Source: Streptomyces niger (GTDB lineage Bacteria > Actinomycetota > Actinomycetes > Streptomycetales > Streptomycetaceae). From it: 64,000 bases of DNA. The notes beneath the pieces are model-generated. The model made no database searches. It was not told the DNA's origin and saw only the letters and a program-made list of their open reading frames with translations. Shown here in pieces: positions 38,606 to 47,408 of this stretch. The stretch spans positions 62,001 to 126,000 of the forward strand of contig NZ_JOFQ01000005.1 of assembly GCF_000718305.1 (NCBI RefSeq), given 5' to 3'. Position numbers and translations under genes: made by a program. Within the stretch, counting starts at the first letter, position 1, and the number at the start of each line of letters is the position of its first letter.

Positions 38606-39925
38606 TCAGGATGCGAGCAGACGGGCGTCCTTGCCCTGGCCCGCCCCGTCCTTGGTGACGCGGTGCAGGTCGATGGTGCGGGTCTCGCGCATCGTCAGGT
38701 AGACGACCAGGGAGACGGCGGCGCAGCCGGCGACGTACCAGTAATAGCCGGACTCGATGCCGCCGTTCTTGAACCACAGGGCGACGTACTCCGCGGTGCC
38801 GCCGAAGAGGGCGTTGGCGATGGCGTACGGCAGGGCGACGCCGAGTGCGCGGATGCCGGTGGGGAAGAGTTCGGCCTTCACGCAGGCGTTGATGGAGGTG
38901 TAGCCGGTGACCACGACGAGGGCCAGCAGGGAGAGGCCGAGGGCGGGCCAGAAGGAGCCGGCGTGCCGCAGCAGCGTCATGATCGGCACGGTGAGGAAGG
39001 TCGAGCCGATCGCGAAGGTGATCAGCAGCGGGCGGCGGCCGATCCGGTCGGACAGCTTGCCCGCCAGCGGCTGGAGGCACATGAAGAGGAAGAGGGCGCA
39101 GAAGCTGACGAGGGAGGCGGTCGGCTTGTCCAGGCCGACGCTGCCGGAGAGGTACTTGGTGAGATAGGTGGTGTACGTGTAGTACGCCACGGTGCCGCCC
39201 ATGGTGAGGGCGATGACGAGGAACGCCTCGCGCTTGTGGGCCCAGAGGGCCTTGAGGGTGCCGCGGTCGGGGTCGGCGTTGGCGGTGTCGTCCTCGGCGT
39301 AGACCTCGGTCTCCAGCATGTTGCGGCGGAGGTAGAAGACGATGCCGGCGCCGAGCGCGCCGATGATGAAGGGGATGCGCCAGGCCCAGCTGTGCAGGGC
39401 GTCCTCGGACATGGTGCGCTGCAGGATGATCTGCAGGCCGAGGCCGAGGAGTTGGCCGGCGGTCATCGAGACGTACTGGAAGCTGGAGGCGAAGCCGCGG
39501 CGGCCGGGCGCGGAGGCCTCGGTGAGGTAGGTGGCGCTGGCCGCGTACTCGCCGCCGACGGAGAGGCCCTGGAGCATGCGGGCGACGAGGAGGACGGCGA
39601 CGCCGCCGTAGCCGGCGACCGCGTAGGTGGGGGCGACGGCGATGAGGATCGCCGAGGCGGACATCAGGGTGACGGTGAGGGTGAGGGCCGCCTTGCGGCC
39701 CTTGCGGTCGCCGACCCGGCCGAGGAGCCAGCCGCCGACGGGCCGCATGAAGAAGCCGACGGCGAAGACCCCCATGGTGTTCATGAGGTTGGCGGTCTCA
39801 TCGCCCTTGGGAAAGAAGGAGTCCGCGAAGTACACGGCGAAGCTCGCGTACACGAACCAGTCGAACCACTCGACCATGTTGCCGGCCGACCCGACCCAGA
39901 TCTTCTTCCACTGCTCTCGTCCCAT
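38606..39925 (-). CDS. MFS metabolite:H+ symporter
   Basis: 439-residue transporter of the MHS family (KgtP/ProP/ShiA type). It opens GREQWKKIWVGSAGNMVEWF, the typical MHS TM1, with DWFVYASFAVYFADSFFP, then PVGGWLLGRVGDRKGRKAAL as the MFS 2-3 loop and RMLQGLSVGGEYAASATYL in TM4-5. GRRPLLITFAIGS is the second half counterpart. Substrates of the family are organic acids, betaine or shikimate; none can be chosen by eye. Start at ATG 39925 without a good ribosome site. It follows the TetR gene by 56 bases and may share its control. Confidence 0.9.
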   Translation of the reverse strand: MGREQWKKIWVGSAGNMVEWFDWFVYASFAVYFADSFFPKGDETANLMNTMGVFAVGFFMRPVGGWLLGRVGDRKGRKAALTLTVTLMSASAILIAVAPTYAVAGYGGVAVLLVARMLQGLSVGGEYAASATYLTEASAPGRRGFASSFQYVSMTAGQLLGLGLQIILQRTMSEDALHSWAWRIPFIIGALGAGIVFYLRRNMLETEVYAEDDTANADPDRGTLKALWAHKREAFLVIALTMGGTVAYYTYTTYLTKYLSGSVGLDKPTASLVSFCALFLFMCLQPLAGKLSDRIGRRPLLITFAIGSTFLTVPIMTLLRHAGSFWPALGLSLLALVVVTGYTSINACVKAELFPTGIRALGVALPYAIANALFGGTAEYVALWFKNGGIESGYYWYVAGCAAVSLVVYLTMRETRTIDLHRVTKDGAGQGKDARLLAS

Positions 39926-39981
39926 AGCCGAGAACGGTGCCGGAGCTGGGACTTTTCGGCAAGGGTGCACAAGACAACGAT

Positions 39982-40626
39982 CTAGCGACGTTCCGTGCTT
40001 TCCGTACCCGGGTCCGTGGCCGGGGTGAGCGACTCGTCCAGGAAGTCGCGTACGTGCCCGAGTACCTCCTCGCGGGAGAGGCCGGGCAGGCCGACGACGA
40101 GGTGGGTGCCGAAGCCGTCGAGGAGGGCGCGGGTGCGGGTGGCGAAGCGTTCGGCGTCGACGGCGCGGAGCTCGCCTTTGGAGGCGCCTTCGACGAGGAG
40201 GGCGACGAGGTCGCGGTGCCAGGCGAGTTCGAGGTCGAGCTGGCGTTCGCGGGTGGCGTCGTCGGCGTTCTGGGAGCGGTTCCAGACCTCCAGCCAGAGG
40301 GTCCAGCGGGGGTCGCGGGGGCCGTCGGGGAGGTAGAGGTCGACGAGGGCGTCGATGCGGGCGCGGGCGGGGAGGCGGCGGGCCAGCTCGGCGCGGCGCT
40401 GCGCGCCGAGCTGTTCCTCGCTCCACTGGAGGGTCTGCAGCAGCAGCTCGTCCTTGGTGCCGAAGTAGTAGAGGATGTGGCCGCTGCTCATGCCGACCTC
40501 GCGGCCGAGCCCGGCCATCGTGAGCCGGTCCAGGCCCTCTTCGGCGATGGTGGTCATGGCCGCGGCGAGCACCTGCTCGCGTGGCTGGCTGAGCCGCCGC
40601 CGGGGGCGGCGTGCGGGACCGGGCAC
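39982..40626 (-). CDS. TetR-family regulator
   Basis: 214-residue repressor-type protein. The N-terminal helix-turn-helix is SQPREQVLAAAMTTIAEEGL followed by LTMAGLGREVGMSSGHILYYFGTKDELLLQ; the C-terminal ligand domain (LSREEVLGHVRDFLDESL end) has no visible ligand motif. I start at GTG 40626, five bases after AGGAGG. It is last in the ureAB-ureC-aguA-tetR run, 34 bases after aguA, and is the natural candidate to bind the twin operators at 44417-44503. Confidence 0.88.
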   Translation of the reverse strand: MPGPARRPRRRLSQPREQVLAAAMTTIAEEGLDRLTMAGLGREVGMSSGHILYYFGTKDELLLQTLQWSEEQLGAQRRAELARRLPARARIDALVDLYLPDGPRDPRWTLWLEVWNRSQNADDATRERQLDLELAWHRDLVALLVEGASKGELRAVDAERFATRTRALLDGFGTHLVVGLPGLSREEVLGHVRDFLDESLTPATDPGTESTERR

Positions 40627-40660
40627 GGGGACCTCCTGGACCGGCTGATCGACGGGCTGA

Positions 40661-41725
40661 TCAGACCTTGGGCTGCTGCTGGGTGATGCAGTGGATGCCG
40701 CCACCCGCAGCGAAGATCGTACGGGCGTCGACGAGGGTGACCGTACGGCCGGGGAAGAGCCGGCGGAAGATTCCGGCGGCGTGTTCGTCGCGCGGGTCGT
40801 CGAAGGCGCAGAGGACGACGCCGTCGTTGCAGAGGTAGTGGTTGATGTAGGAGTAGTCGACGTACTCGCCGTCTTCTTCTGTGACGGTGGGCGCGGGGAC
40901 CTCGACGACCTCCAGCTGCCGGCCGCGGGCGTCGGTGGCGGACTGCAGGAGCTCGACGATCTCGGTGCAGACGGCGTGGTCGGGGTGGGCGGGGTCGGGC
41001 TGGGTGTGGACGACGACGGTGCCGGGGCGGGCGAAGGCGGCGACGATGTCGACGTGGCCGCGGGTGCCGAACCGACCGTAGTCGGCGGTGAGGCCGCGGG
41101 GCAGCCAGATGGCCTTGGTGGTGCCGAGGAAGGCGTGGATCTCGGCTTCGACCTCTTCGCGGGTGCGGCCGGGGTTGCGGTCGGGGTCGAGCTGGACGGT
41201 CTCGGTGAGCAGGACGGTGCCTTCGCCGTCGATGTGAAGGCCGCCGCCTTCGTTGACGAGGGGTGTGGGGTAGCGGCGGGCGCCGGCGAGGTCGGCGACC
41301 TCCGCGCCGATCTTGGCGTCGTGTTCCCAGGTCGCCCAGTCCTGGGCGCCCCAGCCGTTGAACACCCAGTCGGTGGCGGCGAGTTGACCGTTCCCGGTGA
41401 GGAAGGTGGGGCCGATGTCGCGCATCCACGCGTCGTCCAGTTCCCGCTCGACGACGTCGATGTCGGGGCCGAGGAGCCCGCGGGCGTTCGCGGCCTGGCC
41501 GGGCCCGGCGATGACGGTGACGGGCTCGAAGCGGCGTACCGCGCGGGCGACGCGGGCCCAGGCGACGCGGGCTTCGGAGAGGGTGGCGTCGCCCTCTTCG
41601 CCGAAGGTGTAGTTGGCACCCGGCCAGGCCATCCAGGTGCGCTCGTGGGGCGCCCACTCGGGGGGCATGGCGAATCCGTCGGCGGCGGGGGTGGCGCCGG
41701 TGGAGGGCAGGGGCTGGTCCGTCAT
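40661..41725 (-). CDS. aguA: agmatine deiminase
   Basis: Hydrolyses agmatine to N-carbamoylputrescine and ammonia. The 354-residue protein of the pentein fold starts MTDQPLPSTGATPAAD at ATG 41725. Active-site pieces: WPGANYTFGEEGDATLSEAR at the start, DDAWMRDIGPTFL, NEGGGLHIDGEGTVLL (GG, His), TRGHVDIVAAF with the catalytic His, and GGGIHCITQQQPKV with the nucleophilic Cys near the C-terminus. No N-carbamoylputrescine amidase gene is adjacent; the neighbour is a urease, see findings. Confidence 0.95.
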   Translation of the reverse strand: MTDQPLPSTGATPAADGFAMPPEWAPHERTWMAWPGANYTFGEEGDATLSEARVAWARVARAVRRFEPVTVIAGPGQAANARGLLGPDIDVVERELDDAWMRDIGPTFLTGNGQLAATDWVFNGWGAQDWATWEHDAKIGAEVADLAGARRYPTPLVNEGGGLHIDGEGTVLLTETVQLDPDRNPGRTREEVEAEIHAFLGTTKAIWLPRGLTADYGRFGTRGHVDIVAAFARPGTVVVHTQPDPAHPDHAVCTEIVELLQSATDARGRQLEVVEVPAPTVTEEDGEYVDYSYINHYLCNDGVVLCAFDDPRDEHAAGIFRRLFPGRTVTLVDARTIFAAGGGIHCITQQQPKV

Positions 41726-41993
41726 GAGCTGCGTCCTTGCGGTGGGAGAGGGCGAGAGCGTGGGAGCCGGGGCGGCCCCCGGGGTGGGGCGGCCGCCCCG
41801 GTGCCGCCCGGGAAGGGACGGGACCCGGGCGGGGCGGTGGCCACAGCGGGGCAGGCCGCTGCGACCGGCGCGGGGCCGGCCCGGGCAGGGCCGGCCGGCG
41901 GGTGGGGGCGCGCCGTCCCGCACGAACGGGCGCCCCCGGTCGGGCGCCGGTCCGCCACGGGAGCGGCGGCCGGACCGGTCGGGCGGGCCCGGC

Positions 41994-43697
41994 TCAGAGG
42001 AAGTAGAGCCGGGACAGGGAGACGTGGTCGGCCGGGACGGAGCGCATCGGGGCGCCGTCGAGGGTGACCAGGCCGGTGTCGCCGTTGACCTGGACGTCGC
42101 CGACGCGGTCGTTGCGGAGCAGGTTCCGGGGGCCGATGCCGCGGGTGCCGCGGACGGCGACGCGGCGGCGCCGGGTGGGGAGGGAGTCGAAGGCCTTGCC
42201 GGGCGAGCCGGCGGCGGCCGCGGCGCCGCTGACGAAGGCGACGGACAGGTCGGCGGCGGTGGCGCCGTGGCCGCCGAACAGCGGTCCCATGACGAGGGGT
42301 TCGCAGGTGTCGGTGGCGGCGTTGGGGTCGCCGGTGACGCCCCAGGCGGGGAAGCCGGACTTCAGGACCAGCTGCGGCTTGGCGCCGAAGTAGCGGGGCT
42401 GCCAGAGCGAGATGTCGGCCATCTTGCCGACTTCGAGGGAGCCGATCTCGTGGGAGAGGCCGTGCGCGATGGCGGGGTTGATGGTCAGCTTGGCCATGTA
42501 GCGGAGTACGCGGGCGTTGTCGTCGTGCGCGCCGTCGCCCTCCATCGGACCCAGTTCGGCCTTCATCTTGCCGGCCATGGCGAAGGTGCGGCGGACGGTC
42601 TCGCCGGCGCGGCCCATGCCCTGGGCGTCGGAGGAGGTGATGCCGATGGCACCGAGGTCGTGCAGGACGTCCTCGGCGCCCATGGTGCCGGCGCGGATCC
42701 GGTCGCGGGCCATGGCGGCGTCGCCGGGCAGGTCGGTCTTCAGGTCGTGGACGGAGACGATCATGCCGTAGTGCTCGGCGACCGCGTCCCGGCCGAAGGG
42801 CAGCGTGGGGTTGGTGGAGGAGCCGATGACGTTCTCCACGCCCGCCATCTTCAGGACGTTGGGTACGTGGCCGCCGCCGCAGCCCTCGATGTGGAAGGCG
42901 TGGATGGTACGGCCGTCCAGCACGGAGAGGGTGTCCTCGACGGAGAGGCACTCGTTCAGGCCGTCGCTGTGCAGCGCGACCTGGACGTCGTGTTCCTCGG
43001 CGACGCGCAGGGCGGTGTCCAGGGCGCGGGTGTGGGCGCCCATGTCCTCGTGGACCTTGAAGCCGGAGGCGCCGCCCTCGGCGAGCGCCTCGACGAGCGG
43101 GGCGGGGTCGGAGGAGGAGCCGCGGCCGAGGAAGCCGATGTTGACGGGCCAGGCGTCGAAGGAGTTGAAGGCGTGCCGCAGGGCCCAGGGCGAGTTGACG
43201 CCGACGCCCCAGACGGGGCCGAACTCCTGGCCGATGATGGTGGTGACGCCGGAGGCGAGCGAGGCCTCCATGATGCGCGGGGAGAGCAGGTGGACGTGGG
43301 TGTCCACCGCGCCCGCCGTCGCTATCAGGCCCTCGCCGGAGACGATCGAGGTGCCGGTGCCGACGACGACGTCGACGCCGTCCATGGTGTCGGGGTTGCC
43401 GGCCCGGCCGATGCCGCTGATCCGGCCCTCGCGGATCCCGATGGAGACCTTGCGGATGCCCTGTACGGCGTCGATGACCAGCACGTTGCTGATGACGACG
43501 TCGCAGGTCTCGCGGACGGCGGCGGCCTTGAGGTGCAGGCCGTCGCGGGCCGTCTTGCCGAAGCCGGCGAGGAATTCGTCGCCGGGCTGCTGGGCGTCGG
43601 ACTCGACGCGTACGACGAGGCCGGTGTCGCCGAGGACGACCCGGTCGCCGGCCCGGGGGCCGTGCACGGACGCGTACTCCTGCGGGTCGATGGTCAT
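41994..43697 (-). CDS. ureC: urease alpha subunit (second, divergent type)
   Basis: Nickel amidohydrolase cleaving urea to ammonia and carbamate. The 567 residues keep the metal ligands: THVHLLSP (two His), GFKVHEDMGAHTR (the carbamylated Lys), VALHSDGLNE, AFHIEGCGGGHVPN and SSDAQGMGRAGE (Asp). The mobile flap differs: the usual MVCHHL reads IVSVHDL, so the flap Cys is replaced by Val while the catalytic His next to it stays. Overlaps ureAB by four bases. No ureDEFG accessory genes are in the window; Streptomyces keep a complete urease operon elsewhere. Confidence 0.9.
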   Translation of the reverse strand: MTIDPQEYASVHGPRAGDRVVLGDTGLVVRVESDAQQPGDEFLAGFGKTARDGLHLKAAAVRETCDVVISNVLVIDAVQGIRKVSIGIREGRISGIGRAGNPDTMDGVDVVVGTGTSIVSGEGLIATAGAVDTHVHLLSPRIMEASLASGVTTIIGQEFGPVWGVGVNSPWALRHAFNSFDAWPVNIGFLGRGSSSDPAPLVEALAEGGASGFKVHEDMGAHTRALDTALRVAEEHDVQVALHSDGLNECLSVEDTLSVLDGRTIHAFHIEGCGGGHVPNVLKMAGVENVIGSSTNPTLPFGRDAVAEHYGMIVSVHDLKTDLPGDAAMARDRIRAGTMGAEDVLHDLGAIGITSSDAQGMGRAGETVRRTFAMAGKMKAELGPMEGDGAHDDNARVLRYMAKLTINPAIAHGLSHEIGSLEVGKMADISLWQPRYFGAKPQLVLKSGFPAWGVTGDPNAATDTCEPLVMGPLFGGHGATAADLSVAFVSGAAAAAGSPGKAFDSLPTRRRRVAVRGTRGIGPRNLLRNDRVGDVQVNGDTGLVTLDGAPMRSVPADHVSLSRLYFL

Positions 43698-44395
43698 GCC
43701 CGCTCCTCCTCTTCGGTGCTCGCCCCCAGGTAGCCGCAGGCGGCGGCGCGCCGCAGCGCTTCTTCCTTGGCCCCCGGTGCGTCGAGCGGGCCGTCGACCA
43801 GGCCCGCGAAGCCGATGGCGATCCGGGCGCCGCCGATCGGCACGAGGCCGACTTCCTCCTCGGCGCCGGGGTCGAAGCGCTGGGAGGAACCGGCGGGGAC
43901 GTTCAGCCGCATGCCGTAGGCGGCGGCGCGGTCGAAGTCGAGCCGGGGGTTGGCCTCGAAGAAGTGGAAGTGGGAGGTGACGCTGACCGGGACGGTCGCG
44001 GTGTTGCGGACGCGGAGGGTCACCGCGGGCGCGGGCGCTTCGTCGGCGGGGCCGGGCAGGATCGCGCCCGGTGCCGCGTCGCCCAGCGATCCCCCGCTGA
44101 TCGGGTCACTGACGACGGCGAGCCGGGAGCCGTCGTCGAAGACCGCCTCCACGTGGACCTCGGTCACCACGTCGGCGACGCCGGGCAGCACGTCGTCCGG
44201 GCCGAGGACGGCGCGGGCCGCCTCGATGGCGTCGGCCAGCCGGCCGCCGTCCCTGGCCACCTCGCAGACCGTGTCCGCGACGAGGGCCGTCGCCTCGGGC
44301 ACGTTCAGCTTCAGGCCGCGTGCCCGGCGCGCTCTCGCCAGTTCGGCGGCGCCGAACAGCAACAGCCGGTCGCGCTCGGTCGGGGTCAGCCGCAT
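43694..44395 (-). CDS. ureAB: fused urease gamma-beta subunit
   Basis: 233-residue fusion. Residues 1-100 are UreA (MRLTPTERDRLLLFGAAELA, RGLKLNVPEATALVAD), residues 130-215 are UreB (GDAAPGAILPG, FHFFEANPRLDFDRAAAYG, RLNVPAGSSQRFDPGAEEEV). Fused gamma-beta subunits mark the second urease type in actinobacteria and also occur in Helicobacter. It is the first gene of the operon; its start lies about 20 bases from an operator palindrome (44417-44433). Confidence 0.93.
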   Translation of the reverse strand: MRLTPTERDRLLLFGAAELARARRARGLKLNVPEATALVADTVCEVARDGGRLADAIEAARAVLGPDDVLPGVADVVTEVHVEAVFDDGSRLAVVSDPISGGSLGDAAPGAILPGPADEAPAPAVTLRVRNTATVPVSVTSHFHFFEANPRLDFDRAAAYGMRLNVPAGSSQRFDPGAEEEVGLVPIGGARIAIGFAGLVDGPLDAPGAKEEALRRAAACGYLGASTEEEERA

Positions 44396-44416
44396 GCCAC
44401 CACACCTCCTGATCGA

Positions 44417-44503
44417 TTAGAGCGTCACTCTAACCAGAGAATTGCTTCGTCCGAAAGGGTTGACCAGGCACGAGGGTAAGGGTCACATTGAGCGCTGCTC
44501 TAA
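44417..44503. promoter_or_regulatory. two TetR-type operators in the urease/permease divergent promoter
   Basis: A perfect palindrome TTAGAG-n5-CTCTAA at 44417-44433 lies before ureAB. An imperfect copy ATTGAG-n5-CTCTAA at 44487-44503 lies before the NCS1 permease. Both share CTCTAA and the GAGCG core, 70 bases apart. Best candidate ligand: the TetR at 39982. Confidence 0.65.
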
Positions 44504-44573
44504 AAAGCGGAACGCCCCGTCCCGGAGCGGCACCCCCCTCGACAGTTGTCCGGCCTCTCAGAGGAGCCCTCTC

Positions 44574-46007
44574 ATGCCGATCGAACAACGCGGAGTCGAC
44601 ACCATCCCCGACGAGGAACGCACCAGCAGTCCGCGCGACCTCGTCTCGATCCTGCTCGGCTCGAACCTCGCCCTCGGGGTGGTGATCTTCGGCTGGCTGC
44701 CGGTCTCGTTCGGGCTCGGTTTCTGGCCGTCGGTGACCTCCCTCACCGCCGGCACCCTCGTCGGCACGCTGCTGACCGCGCCGCTCGCACTGGTCTCGCT
44801 GCGCACCGGCACCAACCTCTCCACCAGCAGCGGAGCCCACTTCGGCGTGCGCGGCCGGCTGGTCGGCTCGGTGATCGGCCTGCTGCTCTCGCTCGGCTAC
44901 ACCGCGCTCACCCTCTGGGTCGGCGGCGACGCCGTCGTCGGCACCCTCGCCCGGCTCACCGGCCTGCCCGGCAGCGGCGCGAGCTACGCGGCCGTCTACG
45001 CCCTGCTCGCCGCCTGCACGGCCGCCGGCGCGGTCTACGGGTACAAGCTCCTGCTCCGCCTCTCCCGCGTCCTCGCGCTCGGCATGACGGCGATCCTCGC
45101 CGTCGGCCTGATCGCGTACGCGCCGCACTTCACCACCGCGGCGCCGCACGGCAGCACGTACCTGCTCGGCGGCTTCTGGCCCACCTGGCTGCTGGCCGCG
45201 GTCTCGGCCGGGCTGAGCGGCCCGATCGCCTTCATCACGCTGCTCGGCGACTACACCCGCTACATCTCCCCGCGCCGCCACCGCTCCCGCACGGTGTTCC
45301 TCGCCACCTGCCTCGGGCTGGTCGCGGGCCTGCTGGTCCCCCAGCTCTTCGGCACCTTCACCGCGCTCGCGGTGGGCGCGGCGGACGACTACGCCGGGCC
45401 GCTCGTCGCCGGCGCGCCCTTCTGGTTCCTCGCCCCGCTCCTCCTCGCCGCCTCGGCGGGCTCGGTGGGCAACGCGGGGCTGATGCTGTACTCGATGGGC
45501 CTGGACCTCGACGCGATCCTGCCGCGCGCCACCCGCACCCAGGCCACGTACGTCGTCGCCGGGATCTCCACGTTCTTCGTCTACCTCGGCCACTTCGCCT
45601 GGGACGCGCAGGACGCGATGACCTCGTTCGTGCTGCTGCTCACCGCGGTCGGCACGCCCTGGGCGGTGATCACCGTCTTCGGGTTCGCCCGCTGCCGCGG
45701 GGTGTACGACGCCGAGGCGCTGCAGGTCTACAACCGCCGCTCCCGGGGCGGCCGGTACTGGTACACGGCGGGCTGGAACGTGCCCGCGACGGTGGCGTGG
45801 GCGCTCGGCTCGGTGGTCGGCCTGGCCGCGGTGGACACCCCGCTCTACACCGGGCCGCTCGTCCCGTACACCGGCGGCATCGACCTGTCGTTCCTGCTGT
45901 CGGCGCTGGTCACGGCCGCGGTGTACGGAGTGGTGACGCGCCGCCCGGCGGCCGTTGCGGCAACGGCCGGCGCCCCCGTGACGGAGGCACCGGCCGAAGT
46001 ACCGTGA
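44574..46007 (+). CDS. NCS1-family permease (urease-linked)
   Basis: 477-residue membrane protein with about 12 helices, of the nucleobase:cation symporter-1 family. ATG 44574 (MPIEQRGVDTIPDEERTSSP) lies seven bases after GAGGAG. Family motifs: SPRDLVSILLGSNLALGVVI, NLSTSSGAHFGVRGRL, ITLLGDYTRYISPRRHRSRT, NAGLMLYSMGLDLDAILPRA. NCS1 members carry purines, pyrimidines, allantoin, hydantoin or thiamine. Divergent placement next to urease and agmatine deiminase suggests uptake of a nitrogen-rich solute that ends as ammonia. Confidence 0.88.
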   Translation: MPIEQRGVDTIPDEERTSSPRDLVSILLGSNLALGVVIFGWLPVSFGLGFWPSVTSLTAGTLVGTLLTAPLALVSLRTGTNLSTSSGAHFGVRGRLVGSVIGLLLSLGYTALTLWVGGDAVVGTLARLTGLPGSGASYAAVYALLAACTAAGAVYGYKLLLRLSRVLALGMTAILAVGLIAYAPHFTTAAPHGSTYLLGGFWPTWLLAAVSAGLSGPIAFITLLGDYTRYISPRRHRSRTVFLATCLGLVAGLLVPQLFGTFTALAVGAADDYAGPLVAGAPFWFLAPLLLAASAGSVGNAGLMLYSMGLDLDAILPRATRTQATYVVAGISTFFVYLGHFAWDAQDAMTSFVLLLTAVGTPWAVITVFGFARCRGVYDAEALQVYNRRSRGGRYWYTAGWNVPATVAWALGSVVGLAAVDTPLYTGPLVPYTGGIDLSFLLSALVTAAVYGVVTRRPAAVAATAGAPVTEAPAEVP

Positions 46008-46023
46008 CCAGCGGTGGCGGGGC

Positions 46024-47133
46024 TCAGCCCAGGGGGTGCATCCAGCCGTGGGTGTCCTCGGACGTGCCGCGCTGGATGTTCAGCAGCGTCTCGCGGAGCT
46101 TCATGGTGACCTCGCCGGGCTCGCCGCCGCTCTGCTGCCACTCGGCGCCGGCGCGCTTCACGGTGCCGACGGGCGTGATGACCGCGGCGGTGCCGCAGGC
46201 GAACACCTCGGTGAGCGTGCCGTTCTCGGTGTCGGCCTGCCACTGGTCGATGGAGACGCGCGCCTCCTCCGCCTCGTAGCCCAGGTCGCGGGCGACGGTG
46301 AGGAGGGAGTCACGGGTGACCCCCGCGAGGAGCGAGCCGGTCAGCGTCGGGGTGACGATCTTCGGCCGGCCGTCCTTGCCGCCGTTCCCGTAGACGAAGT
46401 ACAGGTTCATGCCGCCCAGTTCCTCGACCCACTTGTGCTCCACGGCGTCGAGGTAGGCGACCTGGTCGCAGCCCTTCTCGGCGGCCTCGGCCTGGGCGAG
46501 CAGGGACGCGGCGTAGTTGCCGCCGGTCTTGGCGTCGCCCATGCCGCCGGGGACGGCGCGCACCCGGTCCTCGGACAGCCAGATGGAGACGGGCTTCACG
46601 CCGCCGGGGAAGTAGGCGCCGGCGGGCGAGGCGATCACGAGGAAGAGGTACTCGTTGGCGGGCTTCACGCCGAGGCCGACCTCGGCGGCGAACATGAACG
46701 GGCGCAGGTAGAGCGACTCCTCGCCGCCGTGCGCCGGGACCCAGTCCTTGTCCTGCTCGACCAGCGCGTCGCAGGCGGCGAGGAAGGTCTCGACGGGCAG
46801 CTCGGGCATGCCCAGGCGGCGCGCGGAGCGCTGGAAGCGCTGGGCGTTGGCCTCGGGGCGGAAGGTGGCCACGGAGCCGTCGGGCCGGCGGTACGCCTTC
46901 AGGCCCTCGAAGATCGTCTGGGCGTAGTGCAGCGTCATGTTCGCCGGGTCGATCGAGAGCGGCGCGTACGGGACGAGCTGCGCGTCGTGCCAGCCGCGGC
47001 CCTCGGTCCACCGGATCGTCACCATGTGGTCGGTGAAGTGCCGGCCGAAGCCGGGGCTGGCCAGGATCTTCTCGCGCTCCGCTGCGGGCAGCGGGTGCGC
47101 GGACGGCTTGAGCTCGATCGTGGGCGTCGTCAT
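46024..47133 (-). CDS. ilvE: branched-chain amino-acid aminotransferase
   Basis: PLP enzyme for the last step of leucine, isoleucine and valine synthesis. The ATG at 47133 gives 369 residues ([20 protein letters not shown]); the open frame upstream is not translated by any visible site. Motifs: [40 protein letters not shown], the PLP lysine in [15 protein letters not shown], and [15 protein letters not shown]. It lies after leuB on the same strand, 275 bases downstream, under its own probable promoter, and faces the NCS1 gene with only 16 bases between stops. Confidence 0.96.
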   Translation of the reverse strand: MTTPTIELKPSAHPLPAAEREKILASPGFGRHFTDHMVTIRWTEGRGWHDAQLVPYAPLSIDPANMTLHYAQTIFEGLKAYRRPDGSVATFRPEANAQRFQRSARRLGMPELPVETFLAACDALVEQDKDWVPAHGGEESLYLRPFMFAAEVGLGVKPANEYLFLVIASPAGAYFPGGVKPVSIWLSEDRVRAVPGGMGDAKTGGNYAASLLAQAEAAEKGCDQVAYLDAVEHKWVEELGGMNLYFVYGNGGKDGRPKIVTPTLTGSLLAGVTRDSLLTVARDLGYEAEEARVSIDQWQADTENGTLTEVFACGTAAVITPVGTVKRAGAEWQQSGGEPGEVTMKLRETLLNIQRGTSEDTHGWMHPLG

Positions 47134-47219
47134 GAGTGCGTGTCCTTCACCGGTGAGGTTGTGGCGGCCGCGCTCACGACGTCCTGTCGGTACGTGGACG
47201 TCCGAGTTCCCTCCCGTTA

Positions 47220-47258
47220 CGCGGTCCCGCGTCCGATTATCGCTCGCATGGGACCGCG
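47220..47258 (-). promoter_or_regulatory. probable ilvE promoter with flanking inverted repeat
   Basis: The minus strand has GATAAT at 47241-47236 as a -10. It sits between the nine-base arms CGCGGTCCC (47220-47228) and GGGACCGCG (47250-47258), an arrangement that would let a dimeric regulator cover the promoter. No clear -35 is visible. Confidence 0.45.
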
Positions 47259-47323
47259 GAGAGGAAGGAGGTGACGTAATGCTCAAGCGCGACCTGGGGT
47301 CGATGGTCGCACCCAACCGCCGA

Positions 47324-47367
47324 GTAGCCCAGCGGCCGGGGCCTTATCAGGCATGCCGCTGGGCTAC
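47324..47367 (-). terminator. hairpin after leuB
   Basis: Twelve-base perfect arms GTAGCCCAGCGG/CCGCTGGGCTAC with a 20-base loop, about 40 bases past the leuB stop. Confidence 0.6.
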
Positions 47368-47408
47368 GGGGCTCGGACAGCTTCAGCTGTCGCGTCGGAG
47401 CAGCGGCG

